A stretch of DNA of 56,178 nucleotides from positions 1 through 56,178 of the forward strand of contig WRFN01000012.1 of NCBI GenBank assembly GCA_009778785.1. The letters run 5' to 3'. The notes beneath the pieces are model-generated. The model had not been told where the DNA came from and ran no database searches. It was given only the letters and a program-made list of their open reading frames with translations. The position numbers and the translations under genes are program-made. Every line of letters begins with the position of its first letter. The stretch's first letter is position 1. Source of the DNA: Betaproteobacteria bacterium (GTDB taxonomy: Bacteria; Pseudomonadota; Gammaproteobacteria; Burkholderiales; Casimicrobiaceae). Of the stretch, positions 7,722 to 14,749 are shown piece by piece.

Positions 7722-7764
7722 TTATCCACGAAAATTGTGGATAAGATTATGGTGATGTTATACA
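7722..7764 (+). promoter_or_regulatory. DnaA-box-like dyad overlapping a likely promoter
   Basis: TTATCCACG (7722-7730) faces TGTGGATAA (7736-7744), the latter a perfect reverse match to the DnaA box TTATCCACA. TTGTGG (7735-7740) and TATACA (7759-7764), 18 bases apart, could be -35 and -10 boxes for the gene at 7795. The flank is AT-rich. Confidence 0.45.
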
Positions 7765-7794
7765 TTAGCCACAAATCTAAACCAAAGGAACGCC

Positions 7795-8208
7795 ATGAAC
7801 AAAAATGAATTCGTTATCGTGATAGGTTTTGTTGGAATTGTATTTTTTGCGATAGCAAGTGTTGTAGCCAAGTCTTTAGGCGTTGACATTGGCGTTGCGG
7901 TAACAATGGTTTTGAGGTTTTTTGGGTTGATAGTAGTAATAGTTATCGCCGCAACACTGCTAAGTCACATAGAGAAAAGTAGTCCAAGAGATGCACTAAA
8001 ATTTATTTTGCCGCTAATGTGTGGAGGGCTAATGTTTTGTTTTTTGCCGGCGATAGACCATTGGGCGTCTTTGGGACAGCCTTCTTATTATAGATTGCCC
8101 CTGTCTTTGCCAGTTTGGGCGTCATGGTATGCACAAACTTTTTATGTCCTTGTGGCGGCGGGACTTGGTTGTTTATTTGCAAAGCTTTTTGAATACTTGT
8201 TGTTTTAG
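7795..8208 (+). CDS. Small polytopic membrane protein, unknown
   Basis: 137 residues with four hydrophobic segments, at about residues 5-25, 35-60, 68-85 and 108-130. There is no recognisable family motif. Base use is clearly more AT-rich than that of the neighbouring genes, which suggests separate acquisition. It lies between a strong terminator and two converging terminators, so it is an independent unit, likely driven by the promoter at 7735-7764. The start follows AAAGGA. It lacks the attenuator-like leader seen on most element genes, which also sets it apart. Confidence 0.6.
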   Translation: MNKNEFVIVIGFVGIVFFAIASVVAKSLGVDIGVAVTMVLRFFGLIVVIVIAATLLSHIEKSSPRDALKFILPLMCGGLMFCFLPAIDHWASLGQPSYYRLPLSLPVWASWYAQTFYVLVAAGLGCLFAKLFEYLLF

Positions 8209-8266
8209 GAATTTTGAGATTGTTGCCCTCTGTTCCAATGACCTGCACCAGTATCGGCTTTTACGG

Positions 8267-8302
8267 AAAAAAATAAACCACCCTGGCTTCCCAAGGTGGT
8301 TT
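8267..8302 (-). terminator. Terminator of the minus-strand 8306-8728 gene
   Basis: AAACCACC (8275-8282) pairs with GGTGGTTT (8295-8302). On the minus strand the stem is followed by TATTTTTTT. A related stem is at 8811-8837. Confidence 0.75.
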
Positions 8303-8305
8303 CAT

Positions 8306-8728
8306 TCAGTCCTTCAAGAAAATTTTTATCGCTTCTTCCAGATTCTTGAGTGCGCGTCTCACAGCGACCAAGGCGCGTAGCGTAGGTTGTTCCTCTAACG
8401 CTTTTTCTATATCTTCATCACTTTCGTATCTCAGGTATTCTGCCGCGTTTTCTGCTGCATAATCGAAGTCGCGTGTCACCCACGGCACTCTTTGAAGCGC
8501 TTCATAAAGACGCTTGCCCTGCAAAGCTTTTTCAGCTTCCTTTACAGTGAGGTAAAGTCCTATACATGCAGGCTTACCACCAACAGAACACCAGCGCCAA
8601 ATCTGCCGTTTTCGCCGATGCAAATCAAAGTCCAAGCCTTGGGGCGTCTCGACCTTTTTCGAGTACTCGTTAATGAATGCCTTTCTGGTATAGCCCTTGA
8701 TGATTCCGAAGTCGCTTGTGTAGTACAT
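8306..8728 (-). CDS. Element protein of unknown function
   Basis: 140 residues, soluble. The N-terminal part is Tyr- and basic-rich (MYYTSDFGIIKGYTRKAF, DLHRRKRQIWRW). The C-terminal part is a long charged helix (residues about 85-138, DEDIEKALEEQPTLRALVAVRRALKNLEEAIKIF). Not recognised. The start at 8728 follows AAAGGAGAAAC. It has its own leader (8751-8801) and terminator, as do the next two genes upstream on this strand, so each is laid out as a separate unit. Confidence 0.6.
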   Translation of the reverse strand: MYYTSDFGIIKGYTRKAFINEYSKKVETPQGLDFDLHRRKRQIWRWCSVGGKPACIGLYLTVKEAEKALQGKRLYEALQRVPWVTRDFDYAAENAAEYLRYESDEDIEKALEEQPTLRALVAVRRALKNLEEAIKIFLKD

Positions 8729-8750
8729 GATGTTTCTCCTTTAATGTAGG

Positions 8751-8801
8751 TAAAAAAGGGGGAAACACCATCCCCAAGGGGAAAGAGTGTTTCCCCGATG
8801 G
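8751..8801 (-). promoter_or_regulatory. Attenuator-like leader of the 8306-8728 gene
   Basis: On the minus strand, helix A pairs GGGGAAA (complement of 8790-8796) with TTTCCCC (complement of 8778-8784), extended by CCATC/GATGG. Helix B is a perfect 10-bp pairing of GGGGAAACAC (complement of 8787-8796) with GTGTTTCCCC (complement of 8759-8768), followed by six T. Confidence 0.65.
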
Positions 8802-8810
8802 GTGATTGAT

Positions 8811-8837
8811 AAACCACCCCGGTTGCCCAGGGTGGTT
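8811..8837 (-). terminator. Stem after the lipoprotein gene
   Basis: AACCACCC (8812-8819) pairs with GGGTGGTT (8830-8837), close in sequence to the stem at 8275-8302. The U-run on the minus strand is short (TTTATC), so termination may be weak. Confidence 0.5.
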
Positions 8838-8841
8838 AGGT

Positions 8842-9306
8842 TTACTTCTCGGTTTTAGGTCTTTCGACCAGAGTAATCATGCCGCTCTCGATCCTGACGC
8901 GATCGCCAAGCCGAAGAACCTGATTATCTGCCGGCTGCTCGGCCACAAGGTCAACGCCGTAATCAGTGCGGATGGTGACAATAACCACCAGCCGATCCTG
9001 ACTTACTGCATTCTCAACTTCGTTTCCTGCAACAGCGCCACCGATTGCGCCGACGATAGTGAAGGCTGTTTTGCCAGCACCACCGCCGAACTGATGACCC
9101 AGAACACCGCCAAGAAGACCGCCGATCAAAGTCCCAACCCCGACAGGGCGAGGTTTGACCCGAACCATCTCAGCTTTAGTTACTGTGCCATATTCGACAG
9201 GATGTTGATTGTAATTCGACGGTCTGACCGTATTGACAGGAACACAGCCGGAAACGCCGAGACAGGCAGCCAAAACAAGTGCACCAAGGATATGGTGGAT
9301 TTTCAT
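8842..9306 (-). CDS. Glycine-zipper outer-membrane lipoprotein (SlyB/17-kDa antigen-like)
   Basis: 154 residues. A signal peptide ends in the lipobox LGVSGC, so Cys21 would be lipidated and the protein anchored in the outer membrane. A glycine-zipper segment (GVGTLIGGLLGGVLGHQFGGG, GAIGGAVAGNEVEN) is at about residues 56-100, followed by a small beta-rich end (RLVVIVTIRTDYG, LRLGDRVRIESG). This is the layout of SlyB/Pcp-type lipoproteins, which are usually chromosomal. Here it rides on the element with the element-type leader. It may alter the cell surface of the host; that is inference. The start follows TGGAG. Confidence 0.85.
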   Translation of the reverse strand: MKIHHILGALVLAACLGVSGCVPVNTVRPSNYNQHPVEYGTVTKAEMVRVKPRPVGVGTLIGGLLGGVLGHQFGGGAGKTAFTIVGAIGGAVAGNEVENAVSQDRLVVIVTIRTDYGVDLVAEQPADNQVLRLGDRVRIESGMITLVERPKTEK

Positions 9307-9321
9307 GATGTTTCTCCATAG

Positions 9322-9375
9322 AAAAACGACGGAGAAACATCAACCCCGTAACGGGGAAGCGTTTCCCCGTCTGGG
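9322..9375 (-). promoter_or_regulatory. Attenuator-like leader of the lipoprotein gene
   Basis: On the minus strand helix A is ACGGGGAA with TTCCCCGT (9363-9370 and 9351-9358). Helix B pairs ACGGGGAAAC (complement of 9361-9370) with GTTTCTCCGT (complement of 9329-9338), 10 bp with one wobble, followed by TTTTT. Confidence 0.65.
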
Positions 9376-9394
9376 TGAGTAAAAAAAGATCAGA

Positions 9395-9808
9395 TCAGAA
9401 AAGAATCTTCTGAAGCATGGTGATGATGGCAATCGACAGACCTAACAGACCTGCGATTTGAAAAATCAGCTTGTTATACCTTTCGGAAACATCAAGCTGA
9501 ATCTTGCCGACTTTCTCGCTAAACTCTTTCTGAGTATTAGCGAACTCCAGCTTCATCTCATTCCTTACGTTCGTGAATTCCTGCACCATCTCAGTCCGAA
9601 GTTTGCCGACCTCCTGTTGAAGGATAGCAGTTTGCCGGTCAAGCGCTTTTTCAAGCACATGTTCGAGATGGTCTTTGGTCACGTAATTTTGCATCTTCTG
9701 CTCAATTCTCTGATCTATCGCCTCTAACATGGCATCTACTTGGTCAAGGGGTATTCCTTTGTTAACAAAGTTCTGCCTATCAGAAGACGTTACCGCGTGT
9801 GTACTCAT
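9395..9808 (-). CDS. Coiled-coil protein with C-terminal membrane anchor (DUF1640-like), paralog 2
   Basis: 137 residues. It opens MSTHAVTSS, has a long heptad-rich helix (about 25-112, with repeated EF-NVRNEMKLEF-type segments) and one hydrophobic C-terminal segment (IFQIAGLLGLSIAIITML). It is paralogous to the 512-868 product and about 20 residues longer in the coiled coil. The start at 9808 is chosen for GGAGG at 9812-9816; the longer frame from 10024 would translate through the structured leader RNA. The layout of coil plus tail anchor suggests an oligomeric membrane-bound protein. The function is unknown. Confidence 0.7.
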   Translation of the reverse strand: MSTHAVTSSDRQNFVNKGIPLDQVDAMLEAIDQRIEQKMQNYVTKDHLEHVLEKALDRQTAILQQEVGKLRTEMVQEFTNVRNEMKLEFANTQKEFSEKVGKIQLDVSERYNKLIFQIAGLLGLSIAIITMLQKILF

Positions 9809-9820
9809 AAAACCTCCTTC

Positions 9821-9868
9821 AAAAAAATCGGGAGGCCTCCCCTTGTCGGGAAATCCTCCCAACAAGGG
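9821..9868 (-). promoter_or_regulatory. Attenuator-like leader of the 9395-9808 gene
   Basis: On the minus strand helix A pairs CCCTTGTTGGG with CCCGACAAGGG (9858-9868 and 9840-9850, one wobble). Helix B pairs GGGAGG (complement of 9855-9860) with CCTCCC (complement of 9830-9835), extended through weak pairs, followed by ATTTTTTT. It is homologous to the leader at 450-488. Confidence 0.65.
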
Positions 9869-9874
9869 TTGTGA

Positions 9875-9977
9875 ATCAAGCTCCAAACTCTTTCGAGTTC
9901 GATCCGATTTCATGAAGCGACACGGATCTTTGGGGTCGCAGTCTTTCGACTGCTGGGCAGGTGCCATCAACGACGGC
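9875..9977 (-). ncRNA. Candidate structured RNA, copy 2 (four hairpins)
   Basis: Minus-strand copy of the 340-442 domain. H1 is at 9963-9977 (GCCGTC/GATGGC with GTT loop), H2 at 9938-9953 (GAAA loop), H3 at 9902-9906 with 9923-9927 (ATCCG/CGGAT), and H4 at 9886-9899 (GAAA loop). Bases 9923-9973 match copy 1 over 51 positions without change. The 16-base terminal loop of H3 is unrelated between copies. The attenuator-like leader follows directly. Confidence 0.55.
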
Positions 9978-10222
9978 GTTCCTGCTGCCTTTTTAGGCCA
10001 CTCAATGCGTTTTGTCAATCGCACCAGCTATCTGGACTTCCTAAATGGCTGAAATGGCACAAACGGCCAAATGGCTGTAAGGGAATGGGCCAGAAGGGTA
10101 AGAGGCCCTACCCTGAAAAGGCTGGAGCTACGCTCGAACCACAAAAGGCTTGCGAGGGAAAAGGCAGATCCCGCCCCGAAACGATCCGATCCATACTGAT
10201 CCACCTTTCTAATACCAGAGTA

Positions 10223-12013
10223 TCAAAGTTTCTGAACCGACTTCCAGCGCTCGGTATCTTCGCTGTGAAGATACCCGGTAGTCGTGTTCAGACTGGCGTG
10301 GCCAAGGTTCTGCCGGACGATCGACACTGGGGTGCCGGCCGCTATCAGCCGACTGCCGTAGGTGTGCCGCAGCCAGTGGGTGCTGGCCTGTCTGAACCGC
10401 GTCTGATCGTTCCCAACAAGGCAATCACCAATGCGCTGGAACAGTACCTTGATGATCCGCGCAATCCTAGATGTGCTGAGACACTGCATTGTGTCAATTT
10501 CCTGCCAACTACGGGGTATTGCTGCAATCAACGGGGTTTCGGGGGAACCGTTTTCCGTCCAAGGCGGCAGCTCGCGGCAGTCGAGATAGCGTTGCAGCTC
10601 GCCCATCGCCGACGCCGGCAGCGGAACGTCTCGCCGACGCCGCCCTTTCCCCAACACCGACAACCAATACTGATCGCCCTTGCGGCTGATTGCGCCAAGT
10701 CGCAAGGAAGCCAGTTCCGCCAATCGGACGCCGGTGTAGATCCCGAACAAAGCGACAAACCGCTGCCGCGCAAGCCGTGGAACAACGTCGCCGACAGCTT
10801 CGATTTCCCAACGATCGAGCAACTCGCGCATCAGGTCGATCTGGTCATCAGAGAATGCCCGACTGGTGTCGATCGTCTGCCCATCGACGGATGAGGTTTT
10901 CAGCGGGCGCAAGTTGACCAGCGGCCAGGGATTCATGGCCAAGTAGCCGACGCGAACGAGCCAGTCCATGCCGGCACGCACGATCCCGCAAGCCTGTAAG
11001 GCGCTACGGTGTGACAGGGGACGCTGGAACGGTCGCCAATCGGAATGCCAGCGTGGCCGCGCCGGTCCGCACCAGCGGGCTGCCGGCTGCGGATCGAGAA
11101 GCCAGTCCCTGTACACCGCACAATCATCGACGCCCAGACCGGAAAACGCTTTCTGCCGCTCGATGATGGCCCACGCCAGGAAACGTTCAATCTCCCGACG
11201 ATACGAACGCCAAGTATGCCCGCCCTGCGGGTGCTGAGACAACCAGGCGCGGATCGCGGTGAGATCGTCGAAAGCGTCGATTCGGCATTGAACCGACGGC
11301 GCTCGGTTGCGGCCAGACATTCCTGACAGGACAGGATGCGGCCTTAACCGTTCCAGCGGAGCTGGCGCCGAACTCAGAACGTCGGAATAGATGACGCCTG
11401 TTCGCCGCCAGTTTTCGACAGCGTTCGGGGTTCGAGCTTTCACGGCATACGGTTCGACAACAACGCCGAGCGCGGACTGCCGCTCAACCATCCATACGGC
11501 GATCTGGCGAGCCTGGACAGTGCCCAAGCGGGACACAGCCCTCACCCAGACCCCGGACAGCTCACGCGGCTTGTCGTACCAGCGGATGCCGTACTTATTG
11601 AGGGATTCGACGATCAGGCGTAGCGAGGTATAACCCGCTGCGCCCAGACGATCAGCAACCCGCCGCTCGAACCAACAACGGGGATGCTGGCCTAAGAACA
11701 ACTGTGGCGCCGGGTGCAGCCGGTACTTCCAGGCGATCTCCGACAACCGGCTCGCCGTCCGGCCAGACCGGCGCGGGTTTTTCTGGAGAATGGCCATATC
11801 CTCGACGGCTCCGTGTCGCTCCGCTCGTCGGGTCAGCTCGGCCAGCACCGCCCGATAAACCCTGCCCGCTTTCTGCGGTGTAATGTTGTGCCGGTCGGCA
11901 ACGTCGGCCATCGACATGGTGGAGACCAGTGCGTACATCCGAAACACCGCCCAATCCATCTCACTGAAGCGGGAGGTTTCGTCGAACTGCAAATTGATGG
12001 GTTTTCTGGGCAT
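10223..12013 (-). CDS. Large tyrosine recombinase (DUF3701-type phage integrase)
   Basis: About 596 residues from the start chosen. The C-terminal catalytic domain has all expected residues: Arg in YTGVRLAEL, Lys in LGKGRRRRDVPL, HxxR in HWLRHTYGS, and GHASLNTTTGYLH with the final His and the Tyr nucleophile. The N-terminal third resembles the DUF3701 extension seen in some betaproteobacterial integrases, followed by a SAM-like core-binding domain. The start is uncertain: MPRKPIN at 12013 is preferred, and MRYF at 12037 is possible. It is unlike the second integrase at 14791, so the element encodes two recombination systems, or one was brought in by a nested insertion. The 12036-12067 dyad lies at its 5' end. 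Confidence 0.85.
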   Translation of the reverse strand: MPRKPINLQFDETSRFSEMDWAVFRMYALVSTMSMADVADRHNITPQKAGRVYRAVLAELTRRAERHGAVEDMAILQKNPRRSGRTASRLSEIAWKYRLHPAPQLFLGQHPRCWFERRVADRLGAAGYTSLRLIVESLNKYGIRWYDKPRELSGVWVRAVSRLGTVQARQIAVWMVERQSALGVVVEPYAVKARTPNAVENWRRTGVIYSDVLSSAPAPLERLRPHPVLSGMSGRNRAPSVQCRIDAFDDLTAIRAWLSQHPQGGHTWRSYRREIERFLAWAIIERQKAFSGLGVDDCAVYRDWLLDPQPAARWCGPARPRWHSDWRPFQRPLSHRSALQACGIVRAGMDWLVRVGYLAMNPWPLVNLRPLKTSSVDGQTIDTSRAFSDDQIDLMRELLDRWEIEAVGDVVPRLARQRFVALFGIYTGVRLAELASLRLGAISRKGDQYWLSVLGKGRRRRDVPLPASAMGELQRYLDCRELPPWTENGSPETPLIAAIPRSWQEIDTMQCLSTSRIARIIKVLFQRIGDCLVGNDQTRFRQASTHWLRHTYGSRLIAAGTPVSIVRQNLGHASLNTTTGYLHSEDTERWKSVQKL

Positions 12014-12035
12014 GAGTTGTATCAAAAAGTACCTC

Positions 12036-12067
12036 ATTAGCCAGATAAGAATATTTATCAGGCTAAT
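12036..12067. repeat. Inverted repeat at the 5' end of the large recombinase gene
   Basis: ATTAGCCAGATAA (12036-12048) and TTATCAGGCTAAT (12055-12067) are inverted with 12 of 13 matches and a 6-base spacer. Candidate operator for the recombinase gene or a recombinase arm site. Confidence 0.5.
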
Positions 12068-12130
12068 AAGATTTAACCGAAAAAGCCGGTGTTTCAATTT
12101 TCAGGAGACTCGGAAGGGGTGTAAAGAATC

Positions 12131-12155
12131 AAACTGAAATTGGGTTGATCGGTTT
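12131..12155. promoter_or_regulatory. AAAC(C/T)GA inverted repeat upstream of ORF6N gene
   Basis: AAACTGA (12131-12137) faces TCGGTTT (12149-12155). An AAACCGAA half-site follows at 12190-12197, and a perfect dyad of the same word is at 12787-12811. Candidate operator. Confidence 0.4.
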
Positions 12156-12216
12156 AAGATTGACGGCAGTGATGTGCTGTGCCAGCATCAAACCGAATTA
12201 CATGATTGAGACGCCA

Positions 12217-12753
12217 ATGAACCCTGCCACCATCAATACCGAGATCATCATTCATCGAATTCTGATTATCCGCGGCCACAAGGTTATGCTGGATGCAGAG
12301 CTTGCCGAACTTTATGGTGTGACCACCAAGGCGCTGAACCAAGCAGTCAAGCGTAATGTCCAACGGTTTCCTGATGACTTCATGTTCCGGCTGAATGGCG
12401 CTGAGGTGGAAGAACTCAACCGGTCACAGACTGTGACCGGTTCGCAGAAACATCGTGATCCTCGTTTTCCGCCGTTTGCTTTCACGGAACATGGGGCGCT
12501 GATGCTTGGTAACGTGCTACGCTCGGATCGTGCAGTTGAAGTCAGCTTGATGATCGTCCGTGCTTTTGTCCAGTTGCGAGAAGCGCTTTCGACGCACAAG
12601 GAACTCTCCGCCAAGCTGGAGGCATTGGAGCGGAAAGTCGGCAGCCACGATCAAGCGATTGCGGGGCTGATTAGCGCCATTCGGCAGCTCATGACTCCGC
12701 CCGAAACAAAGAAGCGAAGCATAGGCTTCATCTCCGAGCAGTCTGAAAAATAA
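12217..12753 (+). CDS. ORF6N (KilA-N-related) DNA-binding domain protein
   Basis: 178 residues from the chosen start. The ORF6N domain covers about residues 5-95 (IIIHRILIIRGHKVMLDAEL, AELYGVTTKALNQAVKRN, RFPDDFMFRL, FPPFAFTEHGALML), and a coiled coil follows (ALSTHKELSAKLEALERKV). This domain is found in phage and mobile-element proteins and is thought to bind DNA. The start is uncertain: 12217 matches the usual N-terminus but has no clear SD, and 12202 and 12145 are in frame. The gene is flanked on both sides by AAACCGAA-type inverted repeats, which suggests regulation by itself or by a neighbour. Confidence 0.85.
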   Translation: MNPATINTEIIIHRILIIRGHKVMLDAELAELYGVTTKALNQAVKRNVQRFPDDFMFRLNGAEVEELNRSQTVTGSQKHRDPRFPPFAFTEHGALMLGNVLRSDRAVEVSLMIVRAFVQLREALSTHKELSAKLEALERKVGSHDQAIAGLISAIRQLMTPPETKKRSIGFISEQSEK

Positions 12754-12786
12754 ATGATGCCGATACGTATCTAAACGTCGAGCGTC

Positions 12787-12811
12787 AAACCGAAAAAACC
12801 AATTTCGGTTT
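12787..12811. promoter_or_regulatory. Perfect AAACCGAAA dyad before the relaxase gene
   Basis: AAACCGAAA (12787-12795) faces TTTCGGTTT (12803-12811) with a 7-base spacer. TTGCCT and TATATT further down could form a weak promoter for the relaxase, which would place this dyad as an operator. Confidence 0.5.
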
Positions 12812-12873
12812 AACCATTGCCTTTGTGTTGTGGCGCTTATATTCTTTCTGCATCGTGTTTGGGAGGTAGCGCC

Positions 12874-14736
12874 TTGCTTGACTGGTTATCCAAGCGAAAG
12901 AAATCATCAGCGGTAAAACCGATTGTCCAACAGGTATCTGACGACGGATCGGGATACATCCGCCCGTTGAGCGCCGAGAAACTGCTGCAAGCCGATCGAC
13001 GGAAAGCTCTGCTCGATCTCATCTGGGAACAGACCTCGATGTCGCGGTCGATGTTCCACAAACTCTATCTGGCGCCCATTTCCCGCTACGCGGAACTGGT
13101 ACAGCAAATCCCCGCATCGGAAACGCATCACCACGCCTACCGCGGCGGGATGCTCGATCATGGTTTGGAACTGATGTATCACGGGTTAAGGCTACGGCAG
13201 AGCTACCTTTTGCCGCCCGGTGCCGCGCCGGAAGATCAATCAAGGCAGACTGAGGCATGGAGCACAGCGATCGCCTACGGCTGTCTGATGCACGATGTCG
13301 GCAAGATCGCAGTGGACATCGTAGTCGAAATGTCCAACGGCGCGATTTGGCATCCGTGGGATGGCGTGATCTCCAAACCGTATCGCATTCGGTACATCAA
13401 GGGCAGGGATTACAAGCTGCACAACGCTACCGCAGCGTTGTTTTGCCAGCACATTCTGGGCGCTGAGATCATGTCTTGGTTGTCGGGCTACCCAGAACTC
13501 TGGAAAGACCTGCTGTATCTGCTGGCCGGCAATTACGAGCTGGCCGACGTGATCGGGGAGATCGTCGGCAAGGCCGATCGGCTCTCGACATCCCTCAACG
13601 TTGGAGCCAATCCAGAGCGTATCTTGCAAGCGCCGGAGACATCGCAACAGAAGCAATGGCTGCTTGGTATGCGCGCCCTTGTGAAAACCGCTCAGGATCA
13701 AAAACTGCTGAACGTCCGTGGTCAACCGTACTGGCTGACCACGGACAGCCTTTGGCTGGTCAGTAAAGTAGCGGCGAACAACCTTCGGGCACATCTGCTC
13801 AAACAGGGGTTGGACAACGTACCCCAAAACAACAATATCCTGTTCGACGAGCTACAGAGTCATGGGATTCTGCAAGCGACGCCGAACCATCGGGCGATCT
13901 GGAAGGTACACATCGAAGACGGCGACTGGTCGGCGGATCTCACCTGCGTGAGAGTCAAGCCGTCGCTGATCTGGGGAAGCGAAGAATACCCTGCCCCTTT
14001 CAACGGAAAAGTAGCGATTCTAGGAGATGGTGAGTCCACCACGTCAGAGGCGGAAAGCCCCGCAGCCGAGGTGGCAGCAGCCGTTCCACCTCAAAGAGAG
14101 ATAGAGGCCAAGGCGATCATACCAGTCGTGGAAACGATTGCCGCGCCGGCAGCCCAACAGCACGCCGATGATGGCGTTGATGATTTGCTCAAACTTTTCT
14201 CTGATTCGCCGCCTTCACCGGCGACCACGACGACGCTGAAGCCCGTGCCGACAGAACAGGTTGAGGCCACCTCAGTTGCGACCAACGATAATGTTACTTC
14301 GAGTAAGATCAAGAAACCCAAGGAAGTAAAACCCCATCCGAAAAAACTTGACGAGATGGAGCAGCAAGGCCGGAAGGCTCTGGCTGATGATTTCTTCACT
14401 TGGCTTAAGGATGGCATCACAGCCCAGAAGTTCACCATGAACGATACAAACGCGAAGATTCATATCGTCGAAAGGCAAGTCTTCATCGTTACGCCTGGAA
14501 TCTTTCAACGCTTCTGCTTGGAACAAACCGGCCAAGACGACGCATGGAGAAAAGTCCAGCAAGGATTCGAGAAGCTGAAGCTACACCGAAAACGCCCTGA
14601 TGACCTCAACATCTGGGCTTGCAATGTTAAAGGCCCTCGAAAAGCCGGTAAGAAAATCCAGGGCTATCTGTTGTCGTCAGATTTGTTTTTTTCTGAGCCT
14701 CCTATGAACAACCCGTTTTTATCGTTGGTCGAGTAA
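12874..14736 (+). CDS. traI: MobH-family TraI relaxase
   Basis: 620 residues from a TTG start at 12874, chosen because GGGAGG at 12861-12866 is correctly spaced; the ATG at 12817 lacks an SD. The N-terminal TraI_2 domain shows the three-histidine motif THHHAYRGGMLDHGLE at about residue 80 and the HD-type motif LMHDVGKIAVD at about 138, which bind metal for strand cleavage at oriT. A Pro/Ala-rich linker (about 385-475) leads to the TraI_2_C domain (LADDFFTWLKDGI, VTPGIFQRFC, to the end). It would nick and pilot DNA during transfer. Next to the integrase it marks this arm as transferable. No oriT was identified. Confidence 0.9.
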   Translation: MLDWLSKRKKSSAVKPIVQQVSDDGSGYIRPLSAEKLLQADRRKALLDLIWEQTSMSRSMFHKLYLAPISRYAELVQQIPASETHHHAYRGGMLDHGLELMYHGLRLRQSYLLPPGAAPEDQSRQTEAWSTAIAYGCLMHDVGKIAVDIVVEMSNGAIWHPWDGVISKPYRIRYIKGRDYKLHNATAALFCQHILGAEIMSWLSGYPELWKDLLYLLAGNYELADVIGEIVGKADRLSTSLNVGANPERILQAPETSQQKQWLLGMRALVKTAQDQKLLNVRGQPYWLTTDSLWLVSKVAANNLRAHLLKQGLDNVPQNNNILFDELQSHGILQATPNHRAIWKVHIEDGDWSADLTCVRVKPSLIWGSEEYPAPFNGKVAILGDGESTTSEAESPAAEVAAAVPPQREIEAKAIIPVVETIAAPAAQQHADDGVDDLLKLFSDSPPSPATTTTLKPVPTEQVEATSVATNDNVTSSKIKKPKEVKPHPKKLDEMEQQGRKALADDFFTWLKDGITAQKFTMNDTNAKIHIVERQVFIVTPGIFQRFCLEQTGQDDAWRKVQQGFEKLKLHRKRPDDLNIWACNVKGPRKAGKKIQGYLLSSDLFFSEPPMNNPFLSLVE

Positions 14737-14749
14737 TACACCCACCAAC

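Noticed and set aside
9395-10024. Longer form (209 residues) of the second coiled-coil protein
   Set aside because: The extra N-terminus would translate the structured RNA and both leader helices; the SD at 9812-9816 supports the start at 9808.
10085-10894. Long plus-strand ORF of 269 codons
   Set aside because: It lies fully antisense to the recombinase gene, has no family match and has shadow-type composition (Arg/Pro-rich).
12217-12753. Prophage remnant because of the ORF6N protein
   Set aside because: No phage structural or lysis genes are nearby; the domain is also common in integrative elements.
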